A stretch of DNA of 64,000 nt, from NCBI RefSeq assembly GCF_026107455.2, contig NZ_JAPCHY010000002.1, forward strand, positions 310,001-374,000, given 5' to 3'. Below, in pieces: positions 45,544 to 53,343 of this stretch. A model generated the notes under the pieces. The model had not been told where the DNA came from. It did no database searches and saw only the letters and a program-made list of their open reading frames with translations. Numbering within the stretch: position 1 is the first letter of the stretch; every line of letters starts with the position of its first letter. This DNA is from Xanthomonas chitinilytica (GTDB taxonomy: Bacteria; Pseudomonadota; Gammaproteobacteria; Xanthomonadales; Xanthomonadaceae). The position numbers were made by a program, and so were the translations under genes.

Positions 45544-46635
45544 TCAGATCTTCAGGTAGATCCTGCGCCGGTCAAGCCACCACATCGGCAGCCACCACAA
45601 CGCGACGAAGGCCAGCGCGAACGCCAGCGATGCCGCCTTGGCACCGGCCAACGGGGCGATGGCGGCGTCGAATACGTTGCCGTACAGCCATGCCCACAGG
45701 CCGCTGGCCATCATCGCCAGCACCATCGCCGAGGAGCCGGCGTAGGCGGTGATGGCATTGACGCCGAAGCGGCGGCCCCACGCCGGCCAGCCGCGGCGGT
45801 CGATCAGCAGGTGCGCCTGCCACAACACCGCCAGCGCCCAGCCTGCGCTCCACAGCACGTAGGACGGGGTCCACAGGTTCTTGTTGAACGGCAGCCAGTG
45901 CGACCAGATTGCCCCGGCCAGCAGCAATGCCAGCGCAGCGGCCAGCAGGCGCAGCGGCCGACCGCTGCGCAGCAGGGCGCCGGCGTGCAGGCCGAGCAGG
46001 GTCGAGGCCAGCGCGCCCATCGTCGAAAGCAGCCCTTCCGGATCGTGCCCCAAGCCGGTGGCCGGGTCGTACCGGTAGAGCAGCGGCCCGAACAACGCCG
46101 TGTCGAGGCGGCTGGCGAGGTTGTGCCACGGCTCCAGCGTGCCGCCGCCGTTCAACAGCGCCGAATAGCTGCCCAGCAACAACCCCAGGCACAGCCATTG
46201 CGTGCGCGGCCGCAACCAGATCGCCATGATCCCGACCGCGGCGAAGCACAGCCCGATGCGTTGCAGCACGCCCCATGGGCGGTAATGCGGCAGATCCAGC
46301 CACCACCACGCCAGCAGGTGCAGCAGCAGGCCCAGGCCGAGGATGCGCAGCGCCCGCACCAGCACGGTACGGGTGAGCGCGAGCCGATCGCCGCCCTGCT
46401 CCACCCGCGGCACCACGCCCAGCGCGATCGACACACCGACGATCACCAGGAAGAACGGGAAGATCAGGTCGGTCGGGGTGCAGCCATGCCAGTCGGCATG
46501 CAGCAACGGCGCGTACACGTGCCCCCAGTCGCCGGGATTGTTGACCAGCAGCATCGCCGCCACGGTGATGCCGCGCAGGGCATCGACCGAGGCGTAGCGT
46601 GTGGGCGTACTGCGAATGGATTGGGAAGCCGTCAT
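45544..46635 (-). CDS. nagX: NagX-type inner-membrane protein (DUF5009), GlcNAc-regulon
   Basis: A 363-residue polytopic membrane protein related to the catalytic domain of heparan-alpha-glucosaminide N-acetyltransferase. It begins RYASVDALRGITVAAMLLVNNPGDWGHVYAPLLHADWHGCTPTDLIFPFFLVIVGVSIALGV and contains about ten membrane segments. In Xanthomonas and Shewanella such genes (nagX) accompany GlcNAc catabolism; a role in transport or acetyl transfer has been proposed but I know of no proof. ATG 46635 follows a 12-unit hexanucleotide repeat; the frame stays open through the repeat. Last gene of the nagP-Q-B-A-X set but 480 bp from nagA. Confidence 0.88.
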   Translation of the reverse strand: MTASQSIRSTPTRYASVDALRGITVAAMLLVNNPGDWGHVYAPLLHADWHGCTPTDLIFPFFLVIVGVSIALGVVPRVEQGGDRLALTRTVLVRALRILGLGLLLHLLAWWWLDLPHYRPWGVLQRIGLCFAAVGIMAIWLRPRTQWLCLGLLLGSYSALLNGGGTLEPWHNLASRLDTALFGPLLYRYDPATGLGHDPEGLLSTMGALASTLLGLHAGALLRSGRPLRLLAAALALLLAGAIWSHWLPFNKNLWTPSYVLWSAGWALAVLWQAHLLIDRRGWPAWGRRFGVNAITAYAGSSAMVLAMMASGLWAWLYGNVFDAAIAPLAGAKAASLAFALAFVALWWLPMWWLDRRRIYLKI

Positions 46636-46662
46636 TGCCATTGCCTGCGCAGTGAATGTCAG

Positions 46663-46734
<72 letters not shown>

Positions 46735-47115
46735 CGGTGATTTTGTTTTTCGGCTTTTTGACTTTCCCGCCGTAAAGCGAGCCGAGCACCGCAGTGGAAC
46801 GAGGGGCGAAGAGGCGCACGTGTCTGAGCGAAGCGAGTTGTGCGCCGCCCCCTCGTTCCGCGAGGAGCGCAGGGGACCGATGCGGCGCAGCCGCATCGGC
46901 TCGCGTCCGGCCGTGCTTTCTTTTGGTTACTTTTCTTTGCACGAGCAAAGAGGCGCTTTTCAACAGCCGAATGGCTGGTCAAAGTGACTCGCTCCTGCGA
47001 AGCAGGAGTGAAAGCTCTTGCCCTTGATCTTCCTTGAGGAAATCCAGGCAAAACTCTCATGCAATCCATGGATCGCGAGGCTTCGCTCTACCCTTCATCC
47101 CGGGAGAGGGACTTT
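46735..47115. other. Non-coding region between nagA and nagX with many short inverted repeats
   Basis: About 380 bp of less G+C-rich DNA. It contains GATGCGGC-GCA-GCCGCATC (near 46879-46897), CTCCTGCGAAGCAGGAG (near 46993), and an A/T-rich CTTTTGGTTACTTTTCTTTGC (near 46920-46941). Open frames here show no family resemblance and poor codon pattern. It could hold a small RNA or the promoter of nagX. The last 20 bp before nagA's end form a hairpin listed separately. Confidence 0.45.
47091..47110 (-). promoter_or_regulatory. Hairpin just downstream of nagA
   Basis: On the minus strand CCCTCTCCCGGGATGAAGGG forms an imperfect stem six bases after the nagA stop. A near-identical element follows nagB (48382-48401). 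Confidence 0.5.
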
Positions 47116-48255
47116 TCAATCCCGCTGCCCAGCAATCCAGGTATCCCGCACCTGCAACGCCTCATCCAGCAATACGAAATCCGCCTGGTAACCCGTGGCG
47201 ATCCGTCCATAACGGTCATCCAACCGCAGGAACTGCGCCGGATAGGTCGAGGCCATCCGCGCCGCCTCCGCCAGCGGCAGGCCCAGCAGGTTCACCGTGT
47301 TGCGCACCGCGGTGGCCATGTCCAGCGCCGAGCCGGCCAGTGCGCCGGCGGCGTTGCGCACCACGCCGTCGGTGGCGGTGATGATTTCGCCGTACAGCTC
47401 GAACGAGGGGTCGTCGGCGCCGACCATCGGCATCGCGTCGGTCACCAGCAGCACCTTGCCGCGCGGCTTGGCCGCCAGCGCCACGCGCAGGCTGGCCGGG
47501 TGCACGTGCACGCCGTCGACGATCACCCCGCACCAGCTGTCCGCATCCTCCAGCGCGGCGCCGACCACGCCGGGTTCGCGTCCCTGCAACGGCGTCATCG
47601 CGTTGTACAGGTGGGTGAAGCCGGTGATGCCGGCATCCAGTCCTGCGCGTGCTTCCTCGTAGCTGCCGGCGGTGTGGCCGGCGGCGACGATGGCGCCGTT
47701 GGCGACCATGCGCGCGATGGTCTCGGCCGGTACCTGCTCGGGCGCCAGCGTGATCAGGGTGACGCCGTTGTCCAGCGAGGTCGCCATCGCCACTTCGTCC
47801 GGCCCCGGCACGCGGAACTTGCCGGCATCGTGGGTGCCCTTGCGCGCCGGCGCGATGTACGGGCCTTCCAGGTGGATGCCGAGGATGCCGGGCACCCCGA
47901 TGGCGATGGCCTGGCGCACGGCGGCGATGGCCTTTTCCATTACCGCCGCGTCGTCGCTTATCAATGTCGGCAGCATGCCGGTGGTGCCGAAGCGGCGGTG
48001 GCCGCGCATCATCGCGCGCAGCGCGTCCACGTCCTGGGCGTTGTTGAGCAGCGCACCGCCGCCGCCGTTGACCTGCACGTCGATGAAGCCGGGCAGCAGC
48101 CAGCCGCCGCCGAGGGCGTGGCGCGGCAGGCCCGCCGGCAGCGCCGACTCCGGCAACAGGCCGGCGATCCTGCCGTCCTGCACCCACACGGCGACGTCGG
48201 ACTGGAAGTCGTCATCGGTCAGGACGCGGGCATTGGTCAATGCGTAACTGGTCAT
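47116..48255 (-). CDS. nagA: N-acetylglucosamine-6-phosphate deacetylase
   Basis: Removes acetate from GlcNAc-6-P to give glucosamine-6-P. The 379-residue amidohydrolase has GGWLLPGFIDVQVNGGGGALLNN, the metal-ligand Glu in LGIHLEGPYIAP, GHTAGSYEEA, THLYNAMTPLQGREPG, DGVHVHPASL and the catalytic Asp in VTDAMPMVG. ATG 48255 (MTSYALTNARVL) is chosen; readings upstream cross the nagB-nagA spacer. Third catabolic gene in the operon, 154 bp from nagB. Confidence 0.96.
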   Translation of the reverse strand: MTSYALTNARVLTDDDFQSDVAVWVQDGRIAGLLPESALPAGLPRHALGGGWLLPGFIDVQVNGGGGALLNNAQDVDALRAMMRGHRRFGTTGMLPTLISDDAAVMEKAIAAVRQAIAIGVPGILGIHLEGPYIAPARKGTHDAGKFRVPGPDEVAMATSLDNGVTLITLAPEQVPAETIARMVANGAIVAAGHTAGSYEEARAGLDAGITGFTHLYNAMTPLQGREPGVVGAALEDADSWCGVIVDGVHVHPASLRVALAAKPRGKVLLVTDAMPMVGADDPSFELYGEIITATDGVVRNAAGALAGSALDMATAVRNTVNLLGLPLAEAARMASTYPAQFLRLDDRYGRIATGYQADFVLLDEALQVRDTWIAGQRD

Positions 48256-48409
48256 CTTTCCGGTTTCCCTAACGTCGGGGGCGCAACCCCGACCTGCCTG
48301 CTGTAGATACGGGGCTTGCCCCGTATCCATTTCCGCGAAGTCCCCGTGCCGGACAAGCCCGGCGCCCACGGGAAATTCCGTCCCTTCCCCCGGGAGAAGG
48401 GCAAAAGCA
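48256..48409 (-). promoter_or_regulatory. nagB-nagA spacer with three stem-loops
   Basis: GTCGGGG/CCCCGAC (48274-48293), ATACGGGGC/GCCCCGTAT (48307-48326) and CCCTTCCCCCGGGAGAAGGG (48382-48401) lie in this operon spacer. The last sits nine bases after the nagB stop and repeats the element after nagA. They may stabilise mRNA segments or limit read-through; no gene or promoter motif is seen. Confidence 0.5.
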
Positions 48410-49438
48410 TCACACCGTTTCGGTCACCTTGTTCAGATGCGGCGGCAGGTCCGGGTTGTAGCCGCGGCGCAGCGCCAGCGCATTGATCGCGCGGTAGAAG
48501 CTCTGGATGGTCAGCAGCGGCGCGCACACCGGATGCGGCGCGGCGGCGACCGGCAGGTCGCCATCGGCTCCGGCCAGCCAGACCCGCGCGCCGCGCGCGC
48601 GGAATTCCTCGACCATGCTGCGGGTGCCGGCGCCGGTTTCGTCCGGCTGCGCGAACGCCAGCACTGGGAAGCCGGCGCCCACCAACGCCATCGGCCCGTG
48701 CTTGACCTCGGCCGAGCTGTAGGCCTCGGCGTGCAGGCCGCAGGTTTCCTTGAACTTGAGCGCCGCTTCCTGCGCCGCGGCCAGGCCGAAGCCGCGGCCC
48801 AGCACGAACAGGTTGTGCGCCGGTTCCAGGCCGTCGGTCAGCGACGACCAGTCGCAGCCCCAGGCCTGGCGCAGCGCGTCGGGCAGCGCGTCGAGCGCAT
48901 GCAGCAGTCGCGGGTCGTTCTTCCAACAGGCGCCCAGCTGCAGGATCGCGGCCAGCGAGGCCAGGTAGCTCTTGGTCGCCGCAACGCTGCGCTCGGGCCC
49001 GGCCCCCAGCGGAATGACGGTCTCGGCCAGCTGCGCCAGCGGCGAATCCTCGACGTTGACCAGCGCCACCACGCGCGCGCCGGCGGCCTTGGCCGCCTCG
49101 GCATTGCGCAGCAGGTCCGGGCTCTTGCCCGACTGCGAGATCACCACGTACAGCGCGCCGCGCAGCCGCTGCTGCGCCTCGTACACCGAACCCACCGACG
49201 GCGAGGCCGAGGCGGTGACCATGCCCAGCTGGGTCTCGAACAGGTACTTGGCATAGGTGGCCGCGTGGTCGGAACTGCCGCGCGCGCAGGTGACCACGAA
49301 CGGCGGCGGCGCGCTGCGCAGGGTACCGGCCAGCGCCTCCACCACCGCGCGGTTGCGCGCGAACTGGGCGGCGACGACATCGGCGGTTTCCGCCGCCTCG
49401 CGGAACATCAGGGTTTCGGTCTCGCTGGGCAATGCCAT
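48410..49438 (-). CDS. nagB-II: Glucosamine-6-phosphate deaminase, SIS type (NagB-II)
   Basis: Converts glucosamine-6-P to fructose-6-P and ammonia. The 342-residue protein is built of two SIS sugar-isomerase domains (VVTCARGSSDHAATYAKYLFE; YVVISQSGKSPDLLRNAEAAKAAGA; FVLGRGFGLAAAQEAALKFKETCGLHAEAYSSAEVKHGPMAL) and lacks the glutaminase domain of GlmS. Such NagB-II enzymes replace the classical NagB in Xanthomonas and Shewanella. ATG 49438 follows the nagQ gene by 8 bp. Confidence 0.94.
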   Translation of the reverse strand: MALPSETETLMFREAAETADVVAAQFARNRAVVEALAGTLRSAPPPFVVTCARGSSDHAATYAKYLFETQLGMVTASASPSVGSVYEAQQRLRGALYVVISQSGKSPDLLRNAEAAKAAGARVVALVNVEDSPLAQLAETVIPLGAGPERSVAATKSYLASLAAILQLGACWKNDPRLLHALDALPDALRQAWGCDWSSLTDGLEPAHNLFVLGRGFGLAAAQEAALKFKETCGLHAEAYSSAEVKHGPMALVGAGFPVLAFAQPDETGAGTRSMVEEFRARGARVWLAGADGDLPVAAAPHPVCAPLLTIQSFYRAINALALRRGYNPDLPPHLNKVTETV

Positions 49439-49446
49439 GGTTTCGC

Positions 49447-50514
49447 TCACGCAGAATCGGGGGTGGGAGGTCGGGAAGAGTGGAGACGCATCGGTGCGGT
49501 CGAGCCGCGCACCACCAGCTGCGGCACGAAGCCCTGGTTCTGCAGCTGCACCGGCGCGTCGTCGTAGGCGTCGCTGCGCAGCTGGCTGATCAGCAGCCGC
49601 GCGGCGTGCCGGGCGATGTCCTCGGTGGCCTGCTTGGCGGTGGTCAGCGCCGGCCACGACTGGCGCGAGAACGGGCTGTCCTCGAAGCCGGCGATGGACA
49701 GGTCGTAGGGCACGTTCATGCCGGCCGAGCGCGCCGCGGCCAGCACCCCGGCGGCGATCTCATCGTTGGAGCCGAAGATCGCGGTGGGCGGCTCGCGCAG
49801 CGCCAGCAGCCGCCGCGCGCCGCGGAAGCCGTCGTCGAAGGTGTAGTCGCCGGGGATCACCAGGTGCTTGTCCAGGGTGATGCCGTAGTCCTTCAGCGCC
49901 GACTCGTAGCCGGCATAGCGCTCGCCGCTGGAGCGGTGCGAGGTGCCGCCCCACAGGAAGCCGATGCGCTGGTGGCCGAGCTGGATCAGGTGCTCGGTGA
50001 TCTCGTAGGCGGCATCGCGGTCGTCGACGTAGACGCAGGCGCCGTCGCCCGGGTCCTCGGTGGCGGCGATGATGCGCACGGTCTTGATCCCGCGCGCGGT
50101 GAGCGCGGCGACCAGCTCGCCGCGCTCGGACATCGGCGCGGTCAGCACCAGCCCGGCCAGCCGCGAGCGCTGCACCCAGTCGGCCAGCTCGTCGGCCAGC
50201 AGCGGCGAGGTCGAGTCGCAGGGATGGATCTGCAGGCCGAAGCCGGTCTCGCGACAGGCCGAGAGCACGCCGTTCTGCACGCCGATGATGTGGTACGGGT
50301 TCGGGTTGTCGTACACCAGCCCGATCACGAAGGTGGTGTTGCTGCGCAGGTTGCGTGCGGACGGGTCCGGCTCGTAGTCGAGTTCGGCGACCGCGCGCAG
50401 CACCCGTGCGCGGGTCGCCTGCATCACCGACGGCTCGTTGTTGATCACCCGCGAGACGGTCTTCAGCGAGACCTTGGCCCGCTCGGCGACGTCCTTGATG
50501 GTGGGTCTGCGCAT
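49447..50514 (-). CDS. nagQ: LacI-family repressor of the nag regulon
   Basis: A 355-residue LacI-type repressor. Helix-turn-helix TIKDVAERAKVSLKTVSRVINNEPSVMQATRARVLRAVAELDYEPD is complete, followed by a sugar-binding domain (VIGLVYDNPNPYHIIGVQNGVL; GFLWGGTSHRSSGERYAGYESAL; GSNDEIAAGVLAAARSAGMNVPYDLSIAGFEDSPF). Lies between nagP and nagB in the same direction, so it is autoregulated with them. Likely binds the TGACATCGTTGTCA-type palindromes found before nagP and both kinases. ATG 50514 starts MRRPTIKDVAE; ATG 50547 upstream would overlap nothing essential but adds no conserved residue. Confidence 0.93.
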   Translation of the reverse strand: MRRPTIKDVAERAKVSLKTVSRVINNEPSVMQATRARVLRAVAELDYEPDPSARNLRSNTTFVIGLVYDNPNPYHIIGVQNGVLSACRETGFGLQIHPCDSTSPLLADELADWVQRSRLAGLVLTAPMSERGELVAALTARGIKTVRIIAATEDPGDGACVYVDDRDAAYEITEHLIQLGHQRIGFLWGGTSHRSSGERYAGYESALKDYGITLDKHLVIPGDYTFDDGFRGARRLLALREPPTAIFGSNDEIAAGVLAAARSAGMNVPYDLSIAGFEDSPFSRQSWPALTTAKQATEDIARHAARLLISQLRSDAYDDAPVQLQNQGFVPQLVVRGSTAPMRLHSSRPPTPDSA

Positions 50515-50557
50515 TACCGGTTCCTGCGTTGTCTGGGTGCCTGCCATGATGCGCGAT

Positions 50558-51841
50558 TCAGCCGGCACGCGCCTTGCCGGCGCGGTGGCCGTACACGGCG
50601 AAGAACAGGATGTACAGGTAGCACGGCACCGTCAGCCCGGCGAACACCCACTGGAAGTCGTAGTGCTGCTTGAGCACCGCGAACAGCTGCGGAATGATCG
50701 CGCCACCGGCGATGCCCATGATCAGCAGCGCCGAGCCGGTCTCGGTGAAGCGGCCCAGGCCCTTGATCGCCAACGGGAAGATCGCCGGCCACATCATCGC
50801 GTTGGCGAAGCCGAGCGCGGCCACGAAGCCGACCGAGACATTGCCGCGGGTCAGCAGCGCGGCCAGCGCGAACACCAGCCCCAGCACTGCCGAAACGCTG
50901 AGGTAGCGCTCCTGCGAGATGAAGCGCGGGATCAGCGCCAGGCCGGCCAGGTAGCCCACCAGCATCGCCGTCAGGGTGAACGAGGTGAAGAACTTGGTCT
51001 GGTCCAGCGGCAGGCCGAAGCCGTTGCCGTAGGTGCCGATCGCATCGCCGGCCAGCACTTCCACGCCCACGTAGACGAACAGGCACACCACGCCCAGCAG
51101 CAGGTGCGGGAACTGCAGCACGCTGCGCTTGCCGTCGCCGCCGTTGCCGCGCTCGGCGTTGGCCTCGGCGGTCTTCAGCTCCGGCAGCGGCGAGAACAGG
51201 ATGCCGACCGCCACCACCACCAGGATCGCCGCCATCACCAGGTAGAAACCGCGGATGCTGGCGGCGAATTCGCCCAACAGCTGCGCCTTGGTGGCGGCAT
51301 CGGCATCGGCCACCGCCGCCGACAGGTCGCCGATGCCGTGCAGCACCAGCGTGCCCAGCAGCAATGGCGCCAGGATGCCGGCGACCTTGTTGCAGATGCC
51401 CACCATCGCGATGCGGCGGGCCGCGCTCTCGATCGGGCCGAGGATGCTGATGTAGGGGTTGACCGCAGTCTGCAGCAACGCCAGGCTGCCGCCGATCACG
51501 AACAGGCTGCCCAGCACGCCGGGGAACCAGCGGTGGGTGGCGAACTGGCCGAATGCCAGCGCGCCGGCGGCGCCGATCAGCAGGCTCAGCGCCAGTCCCT
51601 TCTTCATGCCGGTGCGCTTGAGGATCCACGACGACGGCAGCGCCAGGAAGAAGTACGACAGGTAGAACACCATCAGCACCAGGAAGGCGGAGATCTCGCT
51701 GACTTCGAACGCCACCTGCACGAAGGTGATCAGCGGCCCGTTGAGCCAGGTGAAGAAGCCGATGATGAAGAACAGCAGGCCGATGATGGCGATGGACGAG
51801 GCCATGCTGGCGCGCGGGGCGGGAACGGAAACGGCAGACAT
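50558..51841 (-). CDS. nagP: N-acetylglucosamine MFS transporter (FucP-like)
   Basis: A 427-residue 12-helix sugar:proton symporter of the FucP group. Features: LLFFIIGFFTWLNGPLITFVQVAFEVS, GGSLALLQTAVNPYISILGP, RIAMVGICNKVAGILAPLLLG, FVYVGVEVLAGDAIGTYG and NAMMWPAIFPLAIKGLGRFTETGSALLIMGIAGGAIIPQLF. It is the inner-membrane entry for GlcNAc in Xanthomonas-type pathways. A GGAGG ribosome site precedes ATG 51841, and a LacI-type palindrome lies about 55 bp upstream. First gene of the operon. Confidence 0.95.
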   Translation of the reverse strand: MSAVSVPAPRASMASSIAIIGLLFFIIGFFTWLNGPLITFVQVAFEVSEISAFLVLMVFYLSYFFLALPSSWILKRTGMKKGLALSLLIGAAGALAFGQFATHRWFPGVLGSLFVIGGSLALLQTAVNPYISILGPIESAARRIAMVGICNKVAGILAPLLLGTLVLHGIGDLSAAVADADAATKAQLLGEFAASIRGFYLVMAAILVVVAVGILFSPLPELKTAEANAERGNGGDGKRSVLQFPHLLLGVVCLFVYVGVEVLAGDAIGTYGNGFGLPLDQTKFFTSFTLTAMLVGYLAGLALIPRFISQERYLSVSAVLGLVFALAALLTRGNVSVGFVAALGFANAMMWPAIFPLAIKGLGRFTETGSALLIMGIAGGAIIPQLFAVLKQHYDFQWVFAGLTVPCYLYILFFAVYGHRAGKARAG

Positions 51842-51895
51842 CGAAAAACCTCCTGCAGCTGCGGGAGACGGGTGGGGCCGTCTGTCGGTAACTTG

Positions 51896-51909
51896 GAACA
51901 ACGTTGTCA
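51896..51909. promoter_or_regulatory. Candidate NagQ operator upstream of nagP
   Basis: GAACAACGTTGTCA matches 12 of 14 positions of the palindrome TGACAACGTTGTCA. A weaker neighbour, TGACGCCGTCGTCT, lies at 51921-51934. Central CG and the dyad are typical of LacI-family sites. Confidence 0.7.
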
Positions 51910-52130
51910 CATTTATTCGTTGACGCCGTCGTCTTTGTCAACCGGCAGATGCGCCCCACCCCCGAACCGGACGCTTGAGCGGGAACCGTGCAGCGCTTGT
52001 CCCGCCTCGGTTTTCCGTGAGCAGAACCATCCACGCCAAGCCTTCACCCGCTCCTTCCCGGAATCGCGGAGGTCGTGCCCGGATGCGCCATCGCCGTTGC
52101 GGCGCAGCATCGAAAGTTTCGGATATTCGT

Positions 52131-52144
52131 TGACATCGTTGTCA
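52131..52144. promoter_or_regulatory. Candidate NagQ operator upstream of the first kinase gene
   Basis: TGACATCGTTGTCA, 13 of 14 positions of the palindrome, 65 bp before the kinase GTG. The same 14 bases occur before the second kinase gene. Confidence 0.8.
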
Positions 52145-52208
52145 GGACGATTACAGACTCGGCCGGAACAGGCGCCCGTTCCGGCCCCATCCATCCAAGG
52201 GAATCCGA

Positions 52209-53303
52209 GTGACCGCTGTCGTCCCCCATCTCCAGATGCCCGACCAGGCCACGCCGCTGCCGACGTTCCTGGCCGCCGACGTGGGCGGCACGCACGTGCG
52301 CGTGGGCCTGATCCAGGCCAACACCGGCACGGCTTCGCCGATCCAGATACTGGCCTACCGCAAGTACCGTTGCGCCGACCACCCCAGCCTCGGCGCCATC
52401 CTGGCCGACTTCTGCGCGCAGGCGCCGGCGGTGCGCGAGTGCGTGATCGCCAGCGCCGGCTACCCGCTGGCCGACGGCACCGTCATCACCGCCAACCTGC
52501 CCTGGCCGCTGGCCCCGACGCGCATCCGCGACGAACTCGGCCTGCACGCCGTGCACCTGGTCAACGACTTCGAGGCCGTCGCCCACGCCGCCGCCCATGT
52601 CGATGCCAGCCAGGTGCTGCAGCTCACCGGGCCGGCCCAGGCGCCGCGCGGCCCCACCCTGGTGGTCGGACCCGGCACCGGACTGGGCGCCGCCGTCTGG
52701 ATCCCCGATGGCCCGCGCGCCGTCGTCCTGGCCACCGAGGCCGGACAGGCATCGCTCGCCGCCGGCACCGAACTGGAAATGGCCGTCCTGCAGCAGATGC
52801 TGCGCGGCCGCAGCCACGTCTCCATCGAGCACGGCGCGCTGTCCGGCCCCGGCCTGCTCAACCTCTACAACGCCCTGTGCGCCGTCCGCGGCGCCACCCC
52901 CGTGCATGCCACCCCCGATGCCGTCAGCGCCGCCGCCTGCGACGGCAGCGATCCGCTCGCCGTCGAAACCCTGCAGCTGTTCTGCGGCTTCCTCGGCTCC
53001 ACCATCGGCGACATGGCCCTGCTCTACGGCATCCAGGGCGGCATCTACCTGGCCGGCGGCATCCTCCCCAGGATCCATCCGTTCCTCACCCACAGCAGCT
53101 TCGTCCAGCGCTTCCTCAACAAGGGGCCCATGCGCGAGGCGCTGCAACGCATTCCCGTGAAGGTGGTCGAGCACGGGCAGCTCGGCGTCATCGGCGCCGC
53201 CAGCTGGTACCTGCAGAAGATGGCCGACGAGGCCGCGACGATACCGGCAACAGATCCACCCGCAGCAGCTCCGTACGCAACAACCAACAGCGCAATCAAG
53301 TAG
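52209..53303 (+). CDS. nagK: Glucokinase-family N-acetylglucosamine kinase, copy A
   Basis: A 364-residue sugar kinase (Glk/PF02685 type). ATP phosphate motif LAADVGGTHVRVG (about 24-36), VNDFEAVAHAA with the catalytic Asp, GPGTGLGAAVW, and AGGILPRIHPF. In Xanthomonas the corresponding kinases (nagK-IIA/IIB) phosphorylate GlcNAc. GTG 52209 follows GGGAATCC; the operator lies 65 bp upstream. The segment 52371-53213 is almost identical to 59018-59860 of copy B, whereas the first 54 codons and the last 30 differ. Followed 40 bp later by the TonB receptor gene. Confidence 0.93.
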   Translation: MTAVVPHLQMPDQATPLPTFLAADVGGTHVRVGLIQANTGTASPIQILAYRKYRCADHPSLGAILADFCAQAPAVRECVIASAGYPLADGTVITANLPWPLAPTRIRDELGLHAVHLVNDFEAVAHAAAHVDASQVLQLTGPAQAPRGPTLVVGPGTGLGAAVWIPDGPRAVVLATEAGQASLAAGTELEMAVLQQMLRGRSHVSIEHGALSGPGLLNLYNALCAVRGATPVHATPDAVSAAACDGSDPLAVETLQLFCGFLGSTIGDMALLYGIQGGIYLAGGILPRIHPFLTHSSFVQRFLNKGPMREALQRIPVKVVEHGQLGVIGAASWYLQKMADEAATIPATDPPAAAPYATTNSAIK

Positions 53304-53343
53304 CAGTCAGAGCAATCACACCCAAGTGTTGAGGAGAGACAAC

